In this document: in pieces, positions 7,329 to 15,684 of the stretch
How the letters are laid out: every line of letters begins with the position of its first letter
Numbering within the stretch: the first letter of the stretch is position 1
Origin: Streptomyces sp. Ru62
GTDB taxonomy: Bacteria > Actinomycetota > Actinomycetes > Streptomycetales > Streptomycetaceae
Length of the DNA stretch: 39,161 bases
Direction of reading: 5' to 3'
Assembly (NCBI RefSeq): GCF_002920615.1
Contig: NZ_PQSU01000058.1
Coordinates: forward strand, 1 to 39,161
The notes under the pieces: generated by a model
Database searches by the model: none
Told to the model about the DNA's origin: nothing
Seen by the model: only the letters and a program-made list of their open reading frames with translations
Program-made: the position numbers and the translations under genes

Positions 7329-8231
7329 ATGCAGCGAGCAGCCCAGCGAGACGACCGTGCCCAGCGACACCAGCGAGCCAAGCGCCTTCGCCGCGTTCTT
7401 GTCTGCGCGGCAGCCGTTCCCGCGGTTCTGATCACCGCGGCGTGTTCCTCGGATTCCGGTGACTCCAAGGGCAAGTCCGGTGCGGAGAGCAGCCCGCAGT
7501 CGGCGGGCGGCAGCAGTTCGCAGCCCTCGGCGAGCGCGTCCCCGACCGTGCAGGCGGCGGCGTACGCGAAGCTTCCGGACGCGTGCGCGGTGCTGTCGAA
7601 GAAGACGCTGACCGATCTGGTCCCGGAGAGCGGGAAGTCCGGCAAGAAGGGCAGCTCGGACGAGCCGTCGTCGCGTGCCTCCTGCTCGTGGAACAGCCTG
7701 GACAACAACGGCGTCAAGGGCTCCCAGTTCCGCTGGCTGAACGTCTCGCTGCTCCGCTTCGACTCGGATGTCACGCGCGGTTCGGGTGACGAGCAGGCGC
7801 ACACGTACTACGCCCGGCAGGTGAAGGACGCGCAGTCGGTGGACGGCGCGAAGAACACCAAGGCGATACCGCTGTCCGGGACGGGCGCGGAGGCGACGGC
7901 GGTGCGGTACGACCTGAAGAAGAAGGAAGGTCTGTTCAAGCAGCAGACGGTCGTCGCCCGGGTGGAGAACGTCGTGGTGACGGTGGACTACAACGGTGCC
8001 GGTCTGGCGGGTGAGAAGACGCCGGACGCCGACGATCTGACGAAGGCCGCGGAGAAGGCGGTGAAGGAGGTCGTGGCGTCTGTGTCGTCGGCCAACGGAG
8101 CGGGTGGTGCGGCGAGTTCGCCGGCGTCCCCGTCGAAGTCGGCGTCGCCTTCGGGAGCTCCTTCGAAGTCCCCCTCCAAGTCGGCCTCTGCCGGCGCGTC
8201 TGCGTCCAAGTCGGCCGCGAAGGACAGCTGA
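7329..8231 (+). CDS. Secreted lipoprotein, DUF3558-like (second copy)
   Basis: The 300-residue product has a basic N terminus (residues 1-22), a hydrophobic stretch and the lipobox ITAAC with Cys39. Next come a Ser/Gly linker, a DUF3558-like folded region at about 75-255 (LPDACAVLSKKTL and ASCSWNSL provide the cysteine pair) and a Ser/Lys/Ala-rich tail with repeated SKS and SAS motifs. The ATG at 7329 is preceded by GAAGGAA at ideal spacing; an in-frame ATG at 7314 is weaker. It resembles the preceding lipoprotein in layout but not closely in sequence, suggesting an old duplication. The low-complexity tail probably extends into the cell wall. Function unknown. Confidence 0.87.
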   Translation: MQRAAQRDDRAQRHQRAKRLRRVLVCAAAVPAVLITAACSSDSGDSKGKSGAESSPQSAGGSSSQPSASASPTVQAAAYAKLPDACAVLSKKTLTDLVPESGKSGKKGSSDEPSSRASCSWNSLDNNGVKGSQFRWLNVSLLRFDSDVTRGSGDEQAHTYYARQVKDAQSVDGAKNTKAIPLSGTGAEATAVRYDLKKKEGLFKQQTVVARVENVVVTVDYNGAGLAGEKTPDADDLTKAAEKAVKEVVASVSSANGAGGAASSPASPSKSASPSGAPSKSPSKSASAGASASKSAAKDS

Positions 8232-8344
8232 CCGGAGGGCTGTGGCGGCTGACGGAGGGCCGTGGCGGCTGACCGGCACCACGTTCGCCGTACACGTGTG
8301 CCACTCTGTTGCGCGCAAGGACACGCAATGGGAGGGGAGTACGA

Positions 8345-9616
8345 GTGGCCGCGCCACTGCAGCTGACTCGGATGCACCGCGTGCTCATCGGCGTGGTCGT
8401 GACCGGTGCGTTGATCATCGCCGGCATCGGCTTCGCCGGTTCGTACGCGGCCGTCCGTGAGCTGGCCATCAAGAAGGGCTTCGGGAACTTCTCGTATGTG
8501 TTCCCGGTGGGCATCGACGCGGGCATCTGTGTCCTCCTGGCCCTGGACCTGCTGCTGACCTGGATCCGCATCCCCTTCCCGTTGCTGCGCCAGACGGCGT
8601 GGCTGCTGACGGCGGCGACGATCGCGTTCAACGGCGCCGCCGCCTGGCCGGATCCGCTGGGTGTCGGGATGCACGCGGTGATCCCGGTGCTGTTCGTCGT
8701 GGCGGTCGAGGCGGCCCGGCACGCGATCGGCCGGATCGCCGACATCACGGCCGACAAGCACATGGAGGGGGTGCGGCTCACCCGCTGGCTCCTCTCCCCG
8801 GTGCCCACGTTCCTGCTGTGGCGGCGGATGAAGCTGTGGGAGCTGCGTTCCTACGACCAGGTCATCAAGCTGGAGCAGGAACGCCTCGTCTATCAGGCCC
8901 GTCTGCGGTCCCGTTTCGGCCGTGCCTGGCGTCGGAAGGCTCCGGTGGAGTCCCTGATGCCGCTGCGGCTGGCGCGGTACGGCGTCCCGTTGGCGGAGAC
9001 GGCTCCTGCGGGGCTGGCGGCGGCGGGCATCGAACCGGTCCTGTTGCCCCCGGCCCCCCAGCCGGAGTTGGAGGCGGCGGCACACGGCGTGGTCGCGGGC
9101 GGTCGTCCCGCCGGGGCGGTGCCGGTCCCGCGGCAGGCGGCGGCTGCGAGCGAGCAGCGTCCCGAGGAGCCGCCGGTGGACGAGCAGAGCCCTTGGTTCC
9201 AGACTCCCCGGGAGGTCGAGTACCACGGCGGTTACGACCCCACGTACGATCCGATGCTCCAGGAGCCCCAGTACGCCCCCGAGGAGCAGTACGAGGACTG
9301 GTACGAGGATCAGCCGCCGGAGCAGTTCCAGCAGCCGTCTCCCGAGGAGACCGGCAGTTTTCCGATTCCGGTGGGTCCCAATCGCACCCGTGAGCTGGGT
9401 GAGGGTGGCGGTACTCCGGAGCTGGAGCCGACGGAGGAGGATTTCTACCAGGTCTTCCGTAAGTCGATCGACGGTAGTTACCCCACGGGCGCACAGCTTC
9501 GGGAGGACGTCGAGGCGACGTACGGTGTGTCGCTCGCCCCGCGTGAGGCCGAGCGCCTGGTCAGGAGCTTCGCTGACCGTCACTCGCGGGAACTTCAGGA
9601 AGAGCACATCGCGTGA
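8345..9616 (+). CDS. DUF2637 (SpdB-like) integral membrane protein
   Basis: The 423-residue protein has four predicted membrane helices at about 13-36, 52-72, 83-101 and 109-125, matching the DUF2637 domain. A basic cytoplasmic region follows (about 150-215). Then comes a long acidic, Pro- and Tyr-rich segment (about 235-360), and last a conserved helical domain at about 370-420 resembling a small DNA-binding fold. DUF2637 proteins include the Streptomyces plasmid spread protein SpdB, and chromosomal copies are of unknown function. The GTG at 8345 follows GGAGGGGAG at 6 bases. It lies 113 bases after the second lipoprotein gene in the same direction and ends at a strong terminator, so the three genes may form one unit. 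Confidence 0.88.
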   Translation: MAAPLQLTRMHRVLIGVVVTGALIIAGIGFAGSYAAVRELAIKKGFGNFSYVFPVGIDAGICVLLALDLLLTWIRIPFPLLRQTAWLLTAATIAFNGAAAWPDPLGVGMHAVIPVLFVVAVEAARHAIGRIADITADKHMEGVRLTRWLLSPVPTFLLWRRMKLWELRSYDQVIKLEQERLVYQARLRSRFGRAWRRKAPVESLMPLRLARYGVPLAETAPAGLAAAGIEPVLLPPAPQPELEAAAHGVVAGGRPAGAVPVPRQAAAASEQRPEEPPVDEQSPWFQTPREVEYHGGYDPTYDPMLQEPQYAPEEQYEDWYEDQPPEQFQQPSPEETGSFPIPVGPNRTRELGEGGGTPELEPTEEDFYQVFRKSIDGSYPTGAQLREDVEATYGVSLAPREAERLVRSFADRHSRELQEEHIA

Positions 9617-9619
9617 CGG

Positions 9620-9663
9620 CATGAAGAAGGGGCCCTCCGTCGGCGGAGGGCCCCTTCTTCATG
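9620..9663. terminator. Bidirectional terminator between the DUF2637 gene and lysS
   Basis: A perfect 20-base inverted repeat: the left arm is 9620-9639 with core GAAGGGGCCCTCCG, the loop is TCGG, and the right arm is 9644-9663. It begins 3 bases after the DUF2637 stop and ends 4 bases before the lysS stop on the other strand. The arms end in A-rich and T-rich tails, so it can terminate both ways. Confidence 0.92.
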
Positions 9664-9667
9664 CCGC

Positions 9668-11410
9668 TTACTCGCCGAGCAGGCGCCGCACCCGGTCCTG
9701 CCCCACGGCCAGCAGCAGGGTGGGCAGTCGGGGCCCGGTGTCGCGGCCGACGAGCAGGTGGTAGAGGAGGGCGAAGAAGGTCCGCTGAGCGGTCTTGATC
9801 TCGGCGGGCAGTTCCTTGGGGGTGGCGTCGGCGGGGAACCCGGCCTGCACCTTGGGCACGCCGTAGACGAGGTGGGTCAGCCCGTCGAGGGACCAGTGGT
9901 CGGCGAGTCCGTCGAGCAGCAGGCGTACGGAGTGCTGGCCGGCCTCGTCGAGGGACTTCAGCAGGTCGGTGTCGGGTTCGTCGCGCACGATGGTCCGCTG
10001 GTCGGCGGGCACGTGCGTGTTGATCCATGCCTCGGCCCTGTCGTACCGGGGTCGTACCTCGTCGAGGGAGGTCAGCGGCTGCTCCGGGTCGAGCTCGGAG
10101 AGGATGCGCAGGGCCTGGTCCTCGTGTCCGGCGGTGATGTCGGCGACGGACGCGAGCGTGCGGTAGGGCAGCGGTCGCGGCGTCTTCGGCAGTTCACCGG
10201 CGGCGGTGCCGACGGCGCGGGTGTAGGCGGCCACGTCGCCGGGCAGGGCGGAGCCTTCGGTGACCTTGGCGGCGAGCTTGTCCCACTCGTCGTAGAGCCG
10301 CTGGATCTCCTGGTCGAAGGCGATCTTGAAGGACTGGTTGGGCCGGCGGCGGGCGTACAGCCAGCGCAGGAGCTGCGGTTCCATGATCTTCAGCGCGTCG
10401 GCCGGGGTCGGGACCCCGCCCCGCGAGGAGGACATCTTCGCCATGCCGGAGATGCCGACGAAGGCGTACATGGGACCGATGGGCTGCTTGCCGCCGAAGA
10501 TGCCGACGATCTGGCCGCCGACCTGGAAGCTGGATCCCGGCGAGGAGTGGTCGACTCCGCTGGGCTCGAAGATCACGCCCTCGTAGGCCCAGCGCATCGG
10601 CCAGTCGACCTTCCAGACCAGCTTGCCGCGATTGAACTCGCTGAGCCGGACGGTCTCGGTGAAGCCGCAGGCGGTGCAGGTGTACGACAGCTCGGTGGTG
10701 TCGTCGTCGTAGGAGGTGACCGTGGTCAGGTCCTTGCCGCAGTTGCCGCAGTACGGCTTGTACGGGAAGTACCCGGCGGAACCGGAGCTGCCGTCGTCCT
10801 CGGACGCGGCGCCGGAGCCCTCCTCGGCCTCCAGCTCGGCCGCGTCCACCGGCTTCTGCTGCTGCTTCTTGGGGGTCTTCTTCGTGCGGTACTGGTCGAG
10901 GATCGCGTCGATCTCGTTCCGGTGCTTCATGGCGTGCAGGATCTGCTCGCGGTAGGCGCCGGAGGTGTACTGCTCGGTCTGGCTGATCCCGTCGAACTCG
11001 ACGCCGAGCTGGGCCAGCGACTCGATCATCGCGGCCTTGAAGTGCTCGGCCCAGTTCGGGTACGGCGAGCCCTTGGGTGCCGGGACGGAGGTCAGCGGCT
11101 TGCCGATGTGCTCGGCCCAGGCCTCCTCGTCGACGCCGTCGATGCCCTTCGGCACCTTGCGGTAGCGGTCGTAGTCGTCCCAGGAGATCAGGTGCCGGAC
11201 CTGGTGGCCGCGGCGGCGGATCTCGTCGGCGACGAGGTGCGGGGTCATGACCTCGCGGAGGTTGCCGAGGTGGATCGGACCGGAGGGGGAGAGTCCGGAC
11301 GCGACGACGACCGGTTTGCCCGGGGCCCGGCGCTCCGACTCCTCGATGACCTCATCCGCGAAACGGGAGACCCAGTCGGTGGTCTCGGTGCTCTGAGCCA
11401 CGATCGGCAC
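9668..11410 (-). CDS. lysS: Lysyl-tRNA synthetase, class I
   Basis: The 580-residue protein is a class I LysRS, the form found in archaea and some actinomycetes. The HIGH-type motif PIHLGN is at 45-50 and the KMSKS-type motif KMSSS at 325-329. Two Cys-x2-Cys pairs (CGNC at 221-224, CTAC at 245-248) form a likely zinc site. A charged, low-complexity insertion rich in Lys/Gln and then Glu/Ser lies at about 177-212. It charges tRNA-Lys in the cytoplasm. The GTG at 11410 has AAGGAC very close; a GTG three codons later at 11401 has better spacing and may be the true start. It is divergent from argS across a 128-base spacer. Confidence 0.96.
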   Translation of the reverse strand: MPIVAQSTETTDWVSRFADEVIEESERRAPGKPVVVASGLSPSGPIHLGNLREVMTPHLVADEIRRRGHQVRHLISWDDYDRYRKVPKGIDGVDEEAWAEHIGKPLTSVPAPKGSPYPNWAEHFKAAMIESLAQLGVEFDGISQTEQYTSGAYREQILHAMKHRNEIDAILDQYRTKKTPKKQQQKPVDAAELEAEEGSGAASEDDGSSGSAGYFPYKPYCGNCGKDLTTVTSYDDDTTELSYTCTACGFTETVRLSEFNRGKLVWKVDWPMRWAYEGVIFEPSGVDHSSPGSSFQVGGQIVGIFGGKQPIGPMYAFVGISGMAKMSSSRGGVPTPADALKIMEPQLLRWLYARRRPNQSFKIAFDQEIQRLYDEWDKLAAKVTEGSALPGDVAAYTRAVGTAAGELPKTPRPLPYRTLASVADITAGHEDQALRILSELDPEQPLTSLDEVRPRYDRAEAWINTHVPADQRTIVRDEPDTDLLKSLDEAGQHSVRLLLDGLADHWSLDGLTHLVYGVPKVQAGFPADATPKELPAEIKTAQRTFFALLYHLLVGRDTGPRLPTLLLAVGQDRVRRLLGE

Positions 11411-11538
11411 GTCCTTCTTTCTGAACGGGGTGACACTCCATTCTCACAGACCGGATCGCGCCCGGGAAAACGGCTTTACCCCCCGTGGGATACTGGCTGG
11501 GTCTATCCATCCCCACGAGGAGAACGGCACCCATTCCT
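11411..11538. promoter_or_regulatory. Divergent lysS/argS promoter region
   Basis: This 128-base spacer must hold both synthetase promoters. GATACT at 11489-11494 is a reasonable -10 box for argS, but no good -35 box lies 16-18 bases upstream. GAGGAG at 11517-11522 is the only strong ribosome binding site and lies 16 bases before the argS ATG, which is unusually far. No T-box leader or inverted repeat was seen. Confidence 0.4.
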
Positions 11539-13305
11539 ATGGCCTCGGTCACGTCCCTCAGCGACAGCGTCCAGCAGCACCTCGCGTCCGCCCTCTCGGC
11601 CACCCTGCCGGAGGCCGCCGGCGCGGACCCGCTGCTGCGACGAAGCGACCGGGCCGACTTCCAGGCCAACGGCATCCTGGCCCTGGCCAAGAAGGCGAAG
11701 GCGAACCCGCGGGAGCTGGCGGCCCAGGTCGTCTCCCGGGTGGTGACGGGTGACGTGATCAGGGACGTCGAGGTGTCCGGCCCCGGCTTCCTGAACATCA
11801 CGATCGCGGACGAGGCGATCACGGAGAACCTGGCCGCGCGGTACGCGGACGAGACGGGCCGCCTCGGCGTGCCGCTCGCCGAGCACCCGGGTACGACGGT
11901 GATCGACTACGCCCAGCCGAACGTGGCGAAGGAGATGCACGTCGGTCACCTGCGGTCCGCGGTGATCGGCGACTCGGTCGTCCAGCTGCTGGAGTTCACC
12001 GGCGAGAACGTGGTCCGCCGGCACCACATCGGCGACTGGGGCACCCAGTTCGGCATGCTCATCCAGTACCTGGACGAGCACCCGCACGAGCTGGACCACA
12101 AGGACGCCCAGGTCACCGGCGAGGAGGCGATGTCGAACCTCGACCGCCTCTACAAGGCCGCGCGGAAGAAGTTCGACTCCGACGAGGAGTTCAAGACGCG
12201 GGCCCGGCGCCGGGTCGTCGACCTCCAGGCCGGGGACGAGCACACGCTCGCCATGTGGCAGAAGTTCGTGGACGAGTCGAAGATCTACTTCTTCTCCGTC
12301 TTCGAGAAGCTGGACATGGAGATCCGGGACGCGGACATCGTCGGCGAGTCCGGTTACAACGACATGCTGGCCGAGACCTGCCGCCTGCTGGAGGAGTCGG
12401 GCGTCGCGGTCCGCTCCGAGGGCGCCCTGTGCGTCTTCTTCGACGACATCAAGGGCCCGGACGGCAACCCGGTCCCGCTGATCGTGCAGAAGTCGGACGG
12501 CGGCTACGGCTACGCGGCCACCGACCTCTCGGCGATCCGCGACCGCGTCTTCAACCTGAAGGCGAACACCCTGCTGTACGTGGTGGACGCCCGGCAGGCC
12601 CTGCACTTCCGGATGGTCTTCGAGACCGCCCGCCGGGCCGGCTGGCTGAACGACGACGTGACGGCGGTGCAGCTCGCCTTCGGCACGGTCCTCGGCAAGG
12701 ACGGCAAGCCGTTCAAGACGCGTGAGGGCGAGACGGTCCGCCTGGTCGACCTCCTCGACGAGGCGATCGACCGCGCCTCGGCCGTGGTCCGGGAGAAGGC
12801 GCAGGACCTGTCCGAGGAGGAGATCGCCGAGCGGGGCGCCCAGGTGGGCATCGGCGCGGTGAAGTACGCGGACCTGTCCACGTCGGCGAACCGGGACTAC
12901 AAGTTCGACCTGGACCAGATGGTCTCGCTGAACGGCGACACGTCCGTCTACCTCCAGTACGCGTACGCCCGTATCCAGTCGATCCTGCGCAAGGCCGGCG
13001 AGGTCCGCCCGGCGGCCCACCCCGAGCTGGACCTGCACGAGGCGGAGCGCGCCCTCGGCCTGCACCTGGACTCCTTCGCGGAGACGGTGCGGGAGGCGGC
13101 GGCGGAGTACGCCCCGCACAAGCTGGCGGCGTACCTGTACCAGGTGGCGTCGCTGTACACGTCGTTCTACGACAAGTGCCCGGTGATCAAGCCCGCACCG
13201 CCGAAGGACATCGCCGAGAACCGCCTCTTCCTGTGCGACGTCACGGCCCGCACCCTGCACCAGGGCATGGCCCTGCTGGGCATCCGCACGCCCGAGAAGC
13301 TCTGA
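11539..13305 (+). CDS. argS: Arginyl-tRNA synthetase
   Basis: The 588-residue protein has the ArgRS layout: an N-terminal tRNA-recognition domain (about 1-100), the catalytic HVGH motif at 134-137, the PNVAKEMHVGHLRS context, and a C-terminal DALR anticodon-binding domain (about 470-588, with VYLQYAYARIQSI). The KMSKS loop is replaced by KPFKTREGE, as in many ArgRS enzymes. It charges tRNA-Arg. The ATG at 11539 gives the family's usual N terminus, but its ribosome binding site GAGGAG is 16 bases away. An in-frame ATT at 11533 lies at ideal spacing and could be a rare start. Confidence 0.96.
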   Translation: MASVTSLSDSVQQHLASALSATLPEAAGADPLLRRSDRADFQANGILALAKKAKANPRELAAQVVSRVVTGDVIRDVEVSGPGFLNITIADEAITENLAARYADETGRLGVPLAEHPGTTVIDYAQPNVAKEMHVGHLRSAVIGDSVVQLLEFTGENVVRRHHIGDWGTQFGMLIQYLDEHPHELDHKDAQVTGEEAMSNLDRLYKAARKKFDSDEEFKTRARRRVVDLQAGDEHTLAMWQKFVDESKIYFFSVFEKLDMEIRDADIVGESGYNDMLAETCRLLEESGVAVRSEGALCVFFDDIKGPDGNPVPLIVQKSDGGYGYAATDLSAIRDRVFNLKANTLLYVVDARQALHFRMVFETARRAGWLNDDVTAVQLAFGTVLGKDGKPFKTREGETVRLVDLLDEAIDRASAVVREKAQDLSEEEIAERGAQVGIGAVKYADLSTSANRDYKFDLDQMVSLNGDTSVYLQYAYARIQSILRKAGEVRPAAHPELDLHEAERALGLHLDSFAETVREAAAEYAPHKLAAYLYQVASLYTSFYDKCPVIKPAPPKDIAENRLFLCDVTARTLHQGMALLGIRTPEKL

Positions 13306-13326
13306 CCGAACGCGGTACGAAGCCGG

Positions 13327-13355
13327 CGGCCCGTCCTCACTCCGGGGGCGGGCCG
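13327..13355. terminator. Weak terminator candidate after argS
   Basis: CGGCCCG at 13327-13333 and CGGGCCG at 13349-13355 form a 7-base stem with a 15-base loop, between the argS stop and the end of the convergent WYL regulator gene. No T-run follows, so it is a modest candidate and overlaps the regulator's last codons. Confidence 0.4.
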
Positions 13356-14305
13356 TCGGCCGTCTGCGCTTCCAGGAGTTCCCGCGCCCGGCGGACGAAG
13401 GCCTCCCGTACGGCGTCCGGGGCGAGGACGCGCAAGGGGGTGGCGAGGCCCAGCAGGTAGCGGGCGAGGCCGTCCGGGTCCGGACCGCCGATGTCGACGA
13501 CGGTGGTGTCCGGGCCGTCGGCGCGGTGGGTGCCGACGGTGGGGGGTACGACCCGCAGCGCGTCCGCCAGGGGCAGTGGCAGCCGGATGGTGGCCGACAT
13601 CGGGTAGGGGCCGTTGGCGGTGTTGCGGGAGACGAGCTGGGCGGGGTCCGGGGGGTCGGTGATCTCCACGGGCCGGCCGGTGGGCTGGAGCCGTTCGACC
13701 CGGTCGGCCCGGAAGGTGCGCCAGCCCCGGGCCACGTCCCGGGCGACGAAGTACCAGCGCCGGCCGGTGTGGACGAGCCGGTAGGGGTCGATGTCCCGGA
13801 CCGTGTGCCGGTCCTGTCCGTCGCGGTACGTCAGCCGCGCCCGCTCACCGCGCCGGCAGGCGGCGGCCAGCTCCAGCAGCATGCCGGGCCGGATGCGTGG
13901 CTCTTCGGGCCAGGGAAGCCGGACGAGGGCGTCGTCCCACTCCGCCAGCCGGTCGGCGATCCGGGGCGGCAGCACCTGCCGCAGCTTCAGCAGGGCGGAC
14001 AGGGCCGCCTGGTCGCCGCCCAGCGCGCCGCCGAGCGCCGCCTCCCGCAGCCCCACGGCCACGGCCAGGGCCTCCTCGTCGTCCAGGATGAGCGGCGGCA
14101 CGCGCGAGCCCGCCCGGAGCCGGTAACCGCCCCAGGGGCCGGCGTCGGAGTCGACGGTGTACCCGAGTTCCCGGAGCCTGGCGATGTCCCGCCGGACCGT
14201 GCGGTCGGTGACGGCCATGCGTCCGGCCAGCTCGGCACAGGTCCAGGAGGGCCGGGCGGCGAGCAGCGCGAGCAGGCGGAGCAGACGGGCGGAGGCGCTG
14301 AGCAC
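13337..14305 (-). CDS. WYL-domain (YafY-like) transcriptional regulator
   Basis: The 322-residue protein has an N-terminal HTH_11/DeoR-type winged helix (about 3-55; AELAGRMAVTDRTVRRDIARL). A central WYL domain follows (about 130-215; RARLTYRDGQ, then YRLVHTGRRWYFVARD), and last a WCX-like C-terminal domain. WYL proteins sense nucleotides or nucleic-acid ligands in several systems; family members next to VOC or enzyme genes often act as local repressors. The GTG at 14305 gives the usual N terminus (MLSASARLLRLL) but has no clear ribosome binding site, so it may be leaderless. A near-perfect operator lies between it and the divergent VOC gene. Confidence 0.92.
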   Translation of the reverse strand: MLSASARLLRLLALLAARPSWTCAELAGRMAVTDRTVRRDIARLRELGYTVDSDAGPWGGYRLRAGSRVPPLILDDEEALAVAVGLREAALGGALGGDQAALSALLKLRQVLPPRIADRLAEWDDALVRLPWPEEPRIRPGMLLELAAACRRGERARLTYRDGQDRHTVRDIDPYRLVHTGRRWYFVARDVARGWRTFRADRVERLQPTGRPVEITDPPDPAQLVSRNTANGPYPMSATIRLPLPLADALRVVPPTVGTHRADGPDTTVVDIGGPDPDGLARYLLGLATPLRVLAPDAVREAFVRRARELLEAQTADGPPPE

Positions 14306-14331
14306 GGGCGGAAGTTTTGCACACGGGCCCG

Positions 14332-14362
14332 CACAACCAGGACCGTACCTGTCCGGGTTGTG
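14332..14362. promoter_or_regulatory. Operator between the WYL regulator and VOC gene
   Basis: CACAACC-A-GGAC at 14332-14343 faces GTCC-G-GGTTGTG at 14351-14362 across the 7-base centre CGTACCT. Eleven of twelve arm positions pair. It lies 26 bases upstream of the regulator start and 16 bases upstream of the VOC start, and is well placed to control both. Assignment to the WYL protein is inferred from position. Confidence 0.65.
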
Positions 14363-14378
14363 TCCTACGGTCGCCCCC

Positions 14379-14768
14379 ATGAGCACTGACACCGCTTCCG
14401 CACCCGTCTTCCGCTACGCCGCCGTCACCTTCGACTGCGCCGACCCGGTGGAACTGTCGCGTTTCTACGGCGAGATGTTCGGCCTCCCGGTCGCCTACAC
14501 CTCCGACGACTTCGTCTTCCTGGGCGGCAAGGACGGCGCGCCGGGCCTGGGCTTCAACCGCCTGGCCGACTACCGCCGCCCCACCTGGCCGGACCCGGCC
14601 CAGGAGAAGCAGGCCCACATCGAGGTGGGCGTGGACGACCTGAACGCGGCCGAGGAGCGGCTGCTGAAGCTGGGCGCGACCAAGCCGGAGGCCCAGCCGC
14701 AGCCGGACCGCTGGCGGGTCCTGCTGGACCCGGCGGGGCACCCGTTCTGCATCACGACCCTGGTCTGA
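14379..14768 (+). CDS. VOC-family protein (glyoxalase-like)
   Basis: The 129-residue protein is one vicinal-oxygen-chelate module pair. A first beta-alpha-beta unit begins FRYAAVTFDCADPVELSRFY, and a second begins with KQAHIEVGVDDLNAAEERL and ends DPAGHPFCITT. Family members include glyoxalases, dioxygenases and antibiotic-binding resistance proteins. Candidate metal ligands would be a His in AHIEV and acidic residues near the C terminus, but the first-strand ligand is not an obvious His, so catalysis is uncertain. It is divergent from the WYL regulator and probably controlled by it. Confidence 0.9.
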   Translation: MSTDTASAPVFRYAAVTFDCADPVELSRFYGEMFGLPVAYTSDDFVFLGGKDGAPGLGFNRLADYRRPTWPDPAQEKQAHIEVGVDDLNAAEERLLKLGATKPEAQPQPDRWRVLLDPAGHPFCITTLV

Positions 14769-14849
14769 CACCGGGCCGTACGGCCGGCCCGCCACCGACG
14801 TGTGCGCTGCTCAACGGCGTTGTCAGTGGCGGGCTTTACAGTCACCGGT

Positions 14850-15674
14850 ATGGCGACTCTTCCCAACCCGCTGCCCAAGCTGGCCACCGACCCCAGTGGG
14901 CGTTCCCTCGGCCTCCGACTGCCTCCCGGCAGGCTGGTGGACGAGACGGACGACGGCCCCTGGCACGAGCCCCTGCTGTGGCACGCGCAGAAGCCTTCCT
15001 CGCCCGGCACCTGGAAGGCGCTGGGGGTGCCGGCGTCCCGTGCCGGGCTGCTGCCGGTGCTGGTGGACCTGGCCGGTTGCCGGGCCGGGGTGGAGGACTG
15101 GGTGCTGTTGCCGGGCGAGGCGTCGTACCCGGGGGACCACGAGGCCGGGGAGGTGCTGTCGGAGTACTGGGCGGAGGAGACCGACGGGGATGCCGGCGAC
15201 GAGATCGAGCCGTTCGGCACGCAGTGGCCGGGGCTCGCGTCCGGCGGGCTCCTGGCCGCCGATCCGGAGAGCCGGGCCGCGCAGGTCGCCGACGAGCTGC
15301 ACCAGGACCTGAGCCGGTGGGCCGAGTGGGTGGAGGAGCCGCACCTGGCGCTCGTGCCGGCGCGCCGGTCCGCCGACATACCGGCGGCGATCGGCTGGAC
15401 CGGCGCCCTGGAGCACGACGGCGACGTGGCCCGGTTCTGCGCGGTGCTGCGGTCGTGGGAGGACCGCTTCGGGGTCCGGGTGGTGGCGCTCGGGCCGGAC
15501 GCCCTGGTGGTGTCCGTGGCGGCGCCGCCCACCGCCCTCGACGACGCCGAGGTGCTGGCCGCCGAGCACTACGCCCTGTGCCCGAACGCCGTGGTGCAGA
15601 GCGGCCCGGGGAGCGTGGGGGCGTACGCGGAGGAGCTGGTCGGCGCCACGAGCTGGTCCTTCTGGTGGGAGTGA
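14850..15674 (+). CDS. DUF4253-domain protein
   Basis: The 274-residue soluble protein has no signal peptide or membrane helix. The C-terminal part, from about 165 onwards (HLALVPARRSADIPAAIGW, then LRSWEDRFGVRVVALG and AAEHYALCPNAV), matches the DUF4253 pattern found in many Streptomyces proteins of unknown function. The ATG at 14850 gives the usual family start (MATLPNPLPKL). No ribosome binding site is visible, and TACAGT at 14837-14842 lies 8 bases upstream, so the mRNA may be leaderless. It ends 10 bases before the end of the convergent XRE gene. Function unknown. Confidence 0.85.
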   Translation: MATLPNPLPKLATDPSGRSLGLRLPPGRLVDETDDGPWHEPLLWHAQKPSSPGTWKALGVPASRAGLLPVLVDLAGCRAGVEDWVLLPGEASYPGDHEAGEVLSEYWAEETDGDAGDEIEPFGTQWPGLASGGLLAADPESRAAQVADELHQDLSRWAEWVEEPHLALVPARRSADIPAAIGWTGALEHDGDVARFCAVLRSWEDRFGVRVVALGPDALVVSVAAPPTALDDAEVLAAEHYALCPNAVVQSGPGSVGAYAEELVGATSWSFWWE

Positions 15675-15684
15675 GCCGGAGGCT

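Noticed and set aside
9758..11746. Plus-strand 662-codon open frame opposite lysS
   Set aside because: It is the antisense shadow of lysS; its content mirrors lysS codons and it runs into argS out of frame.
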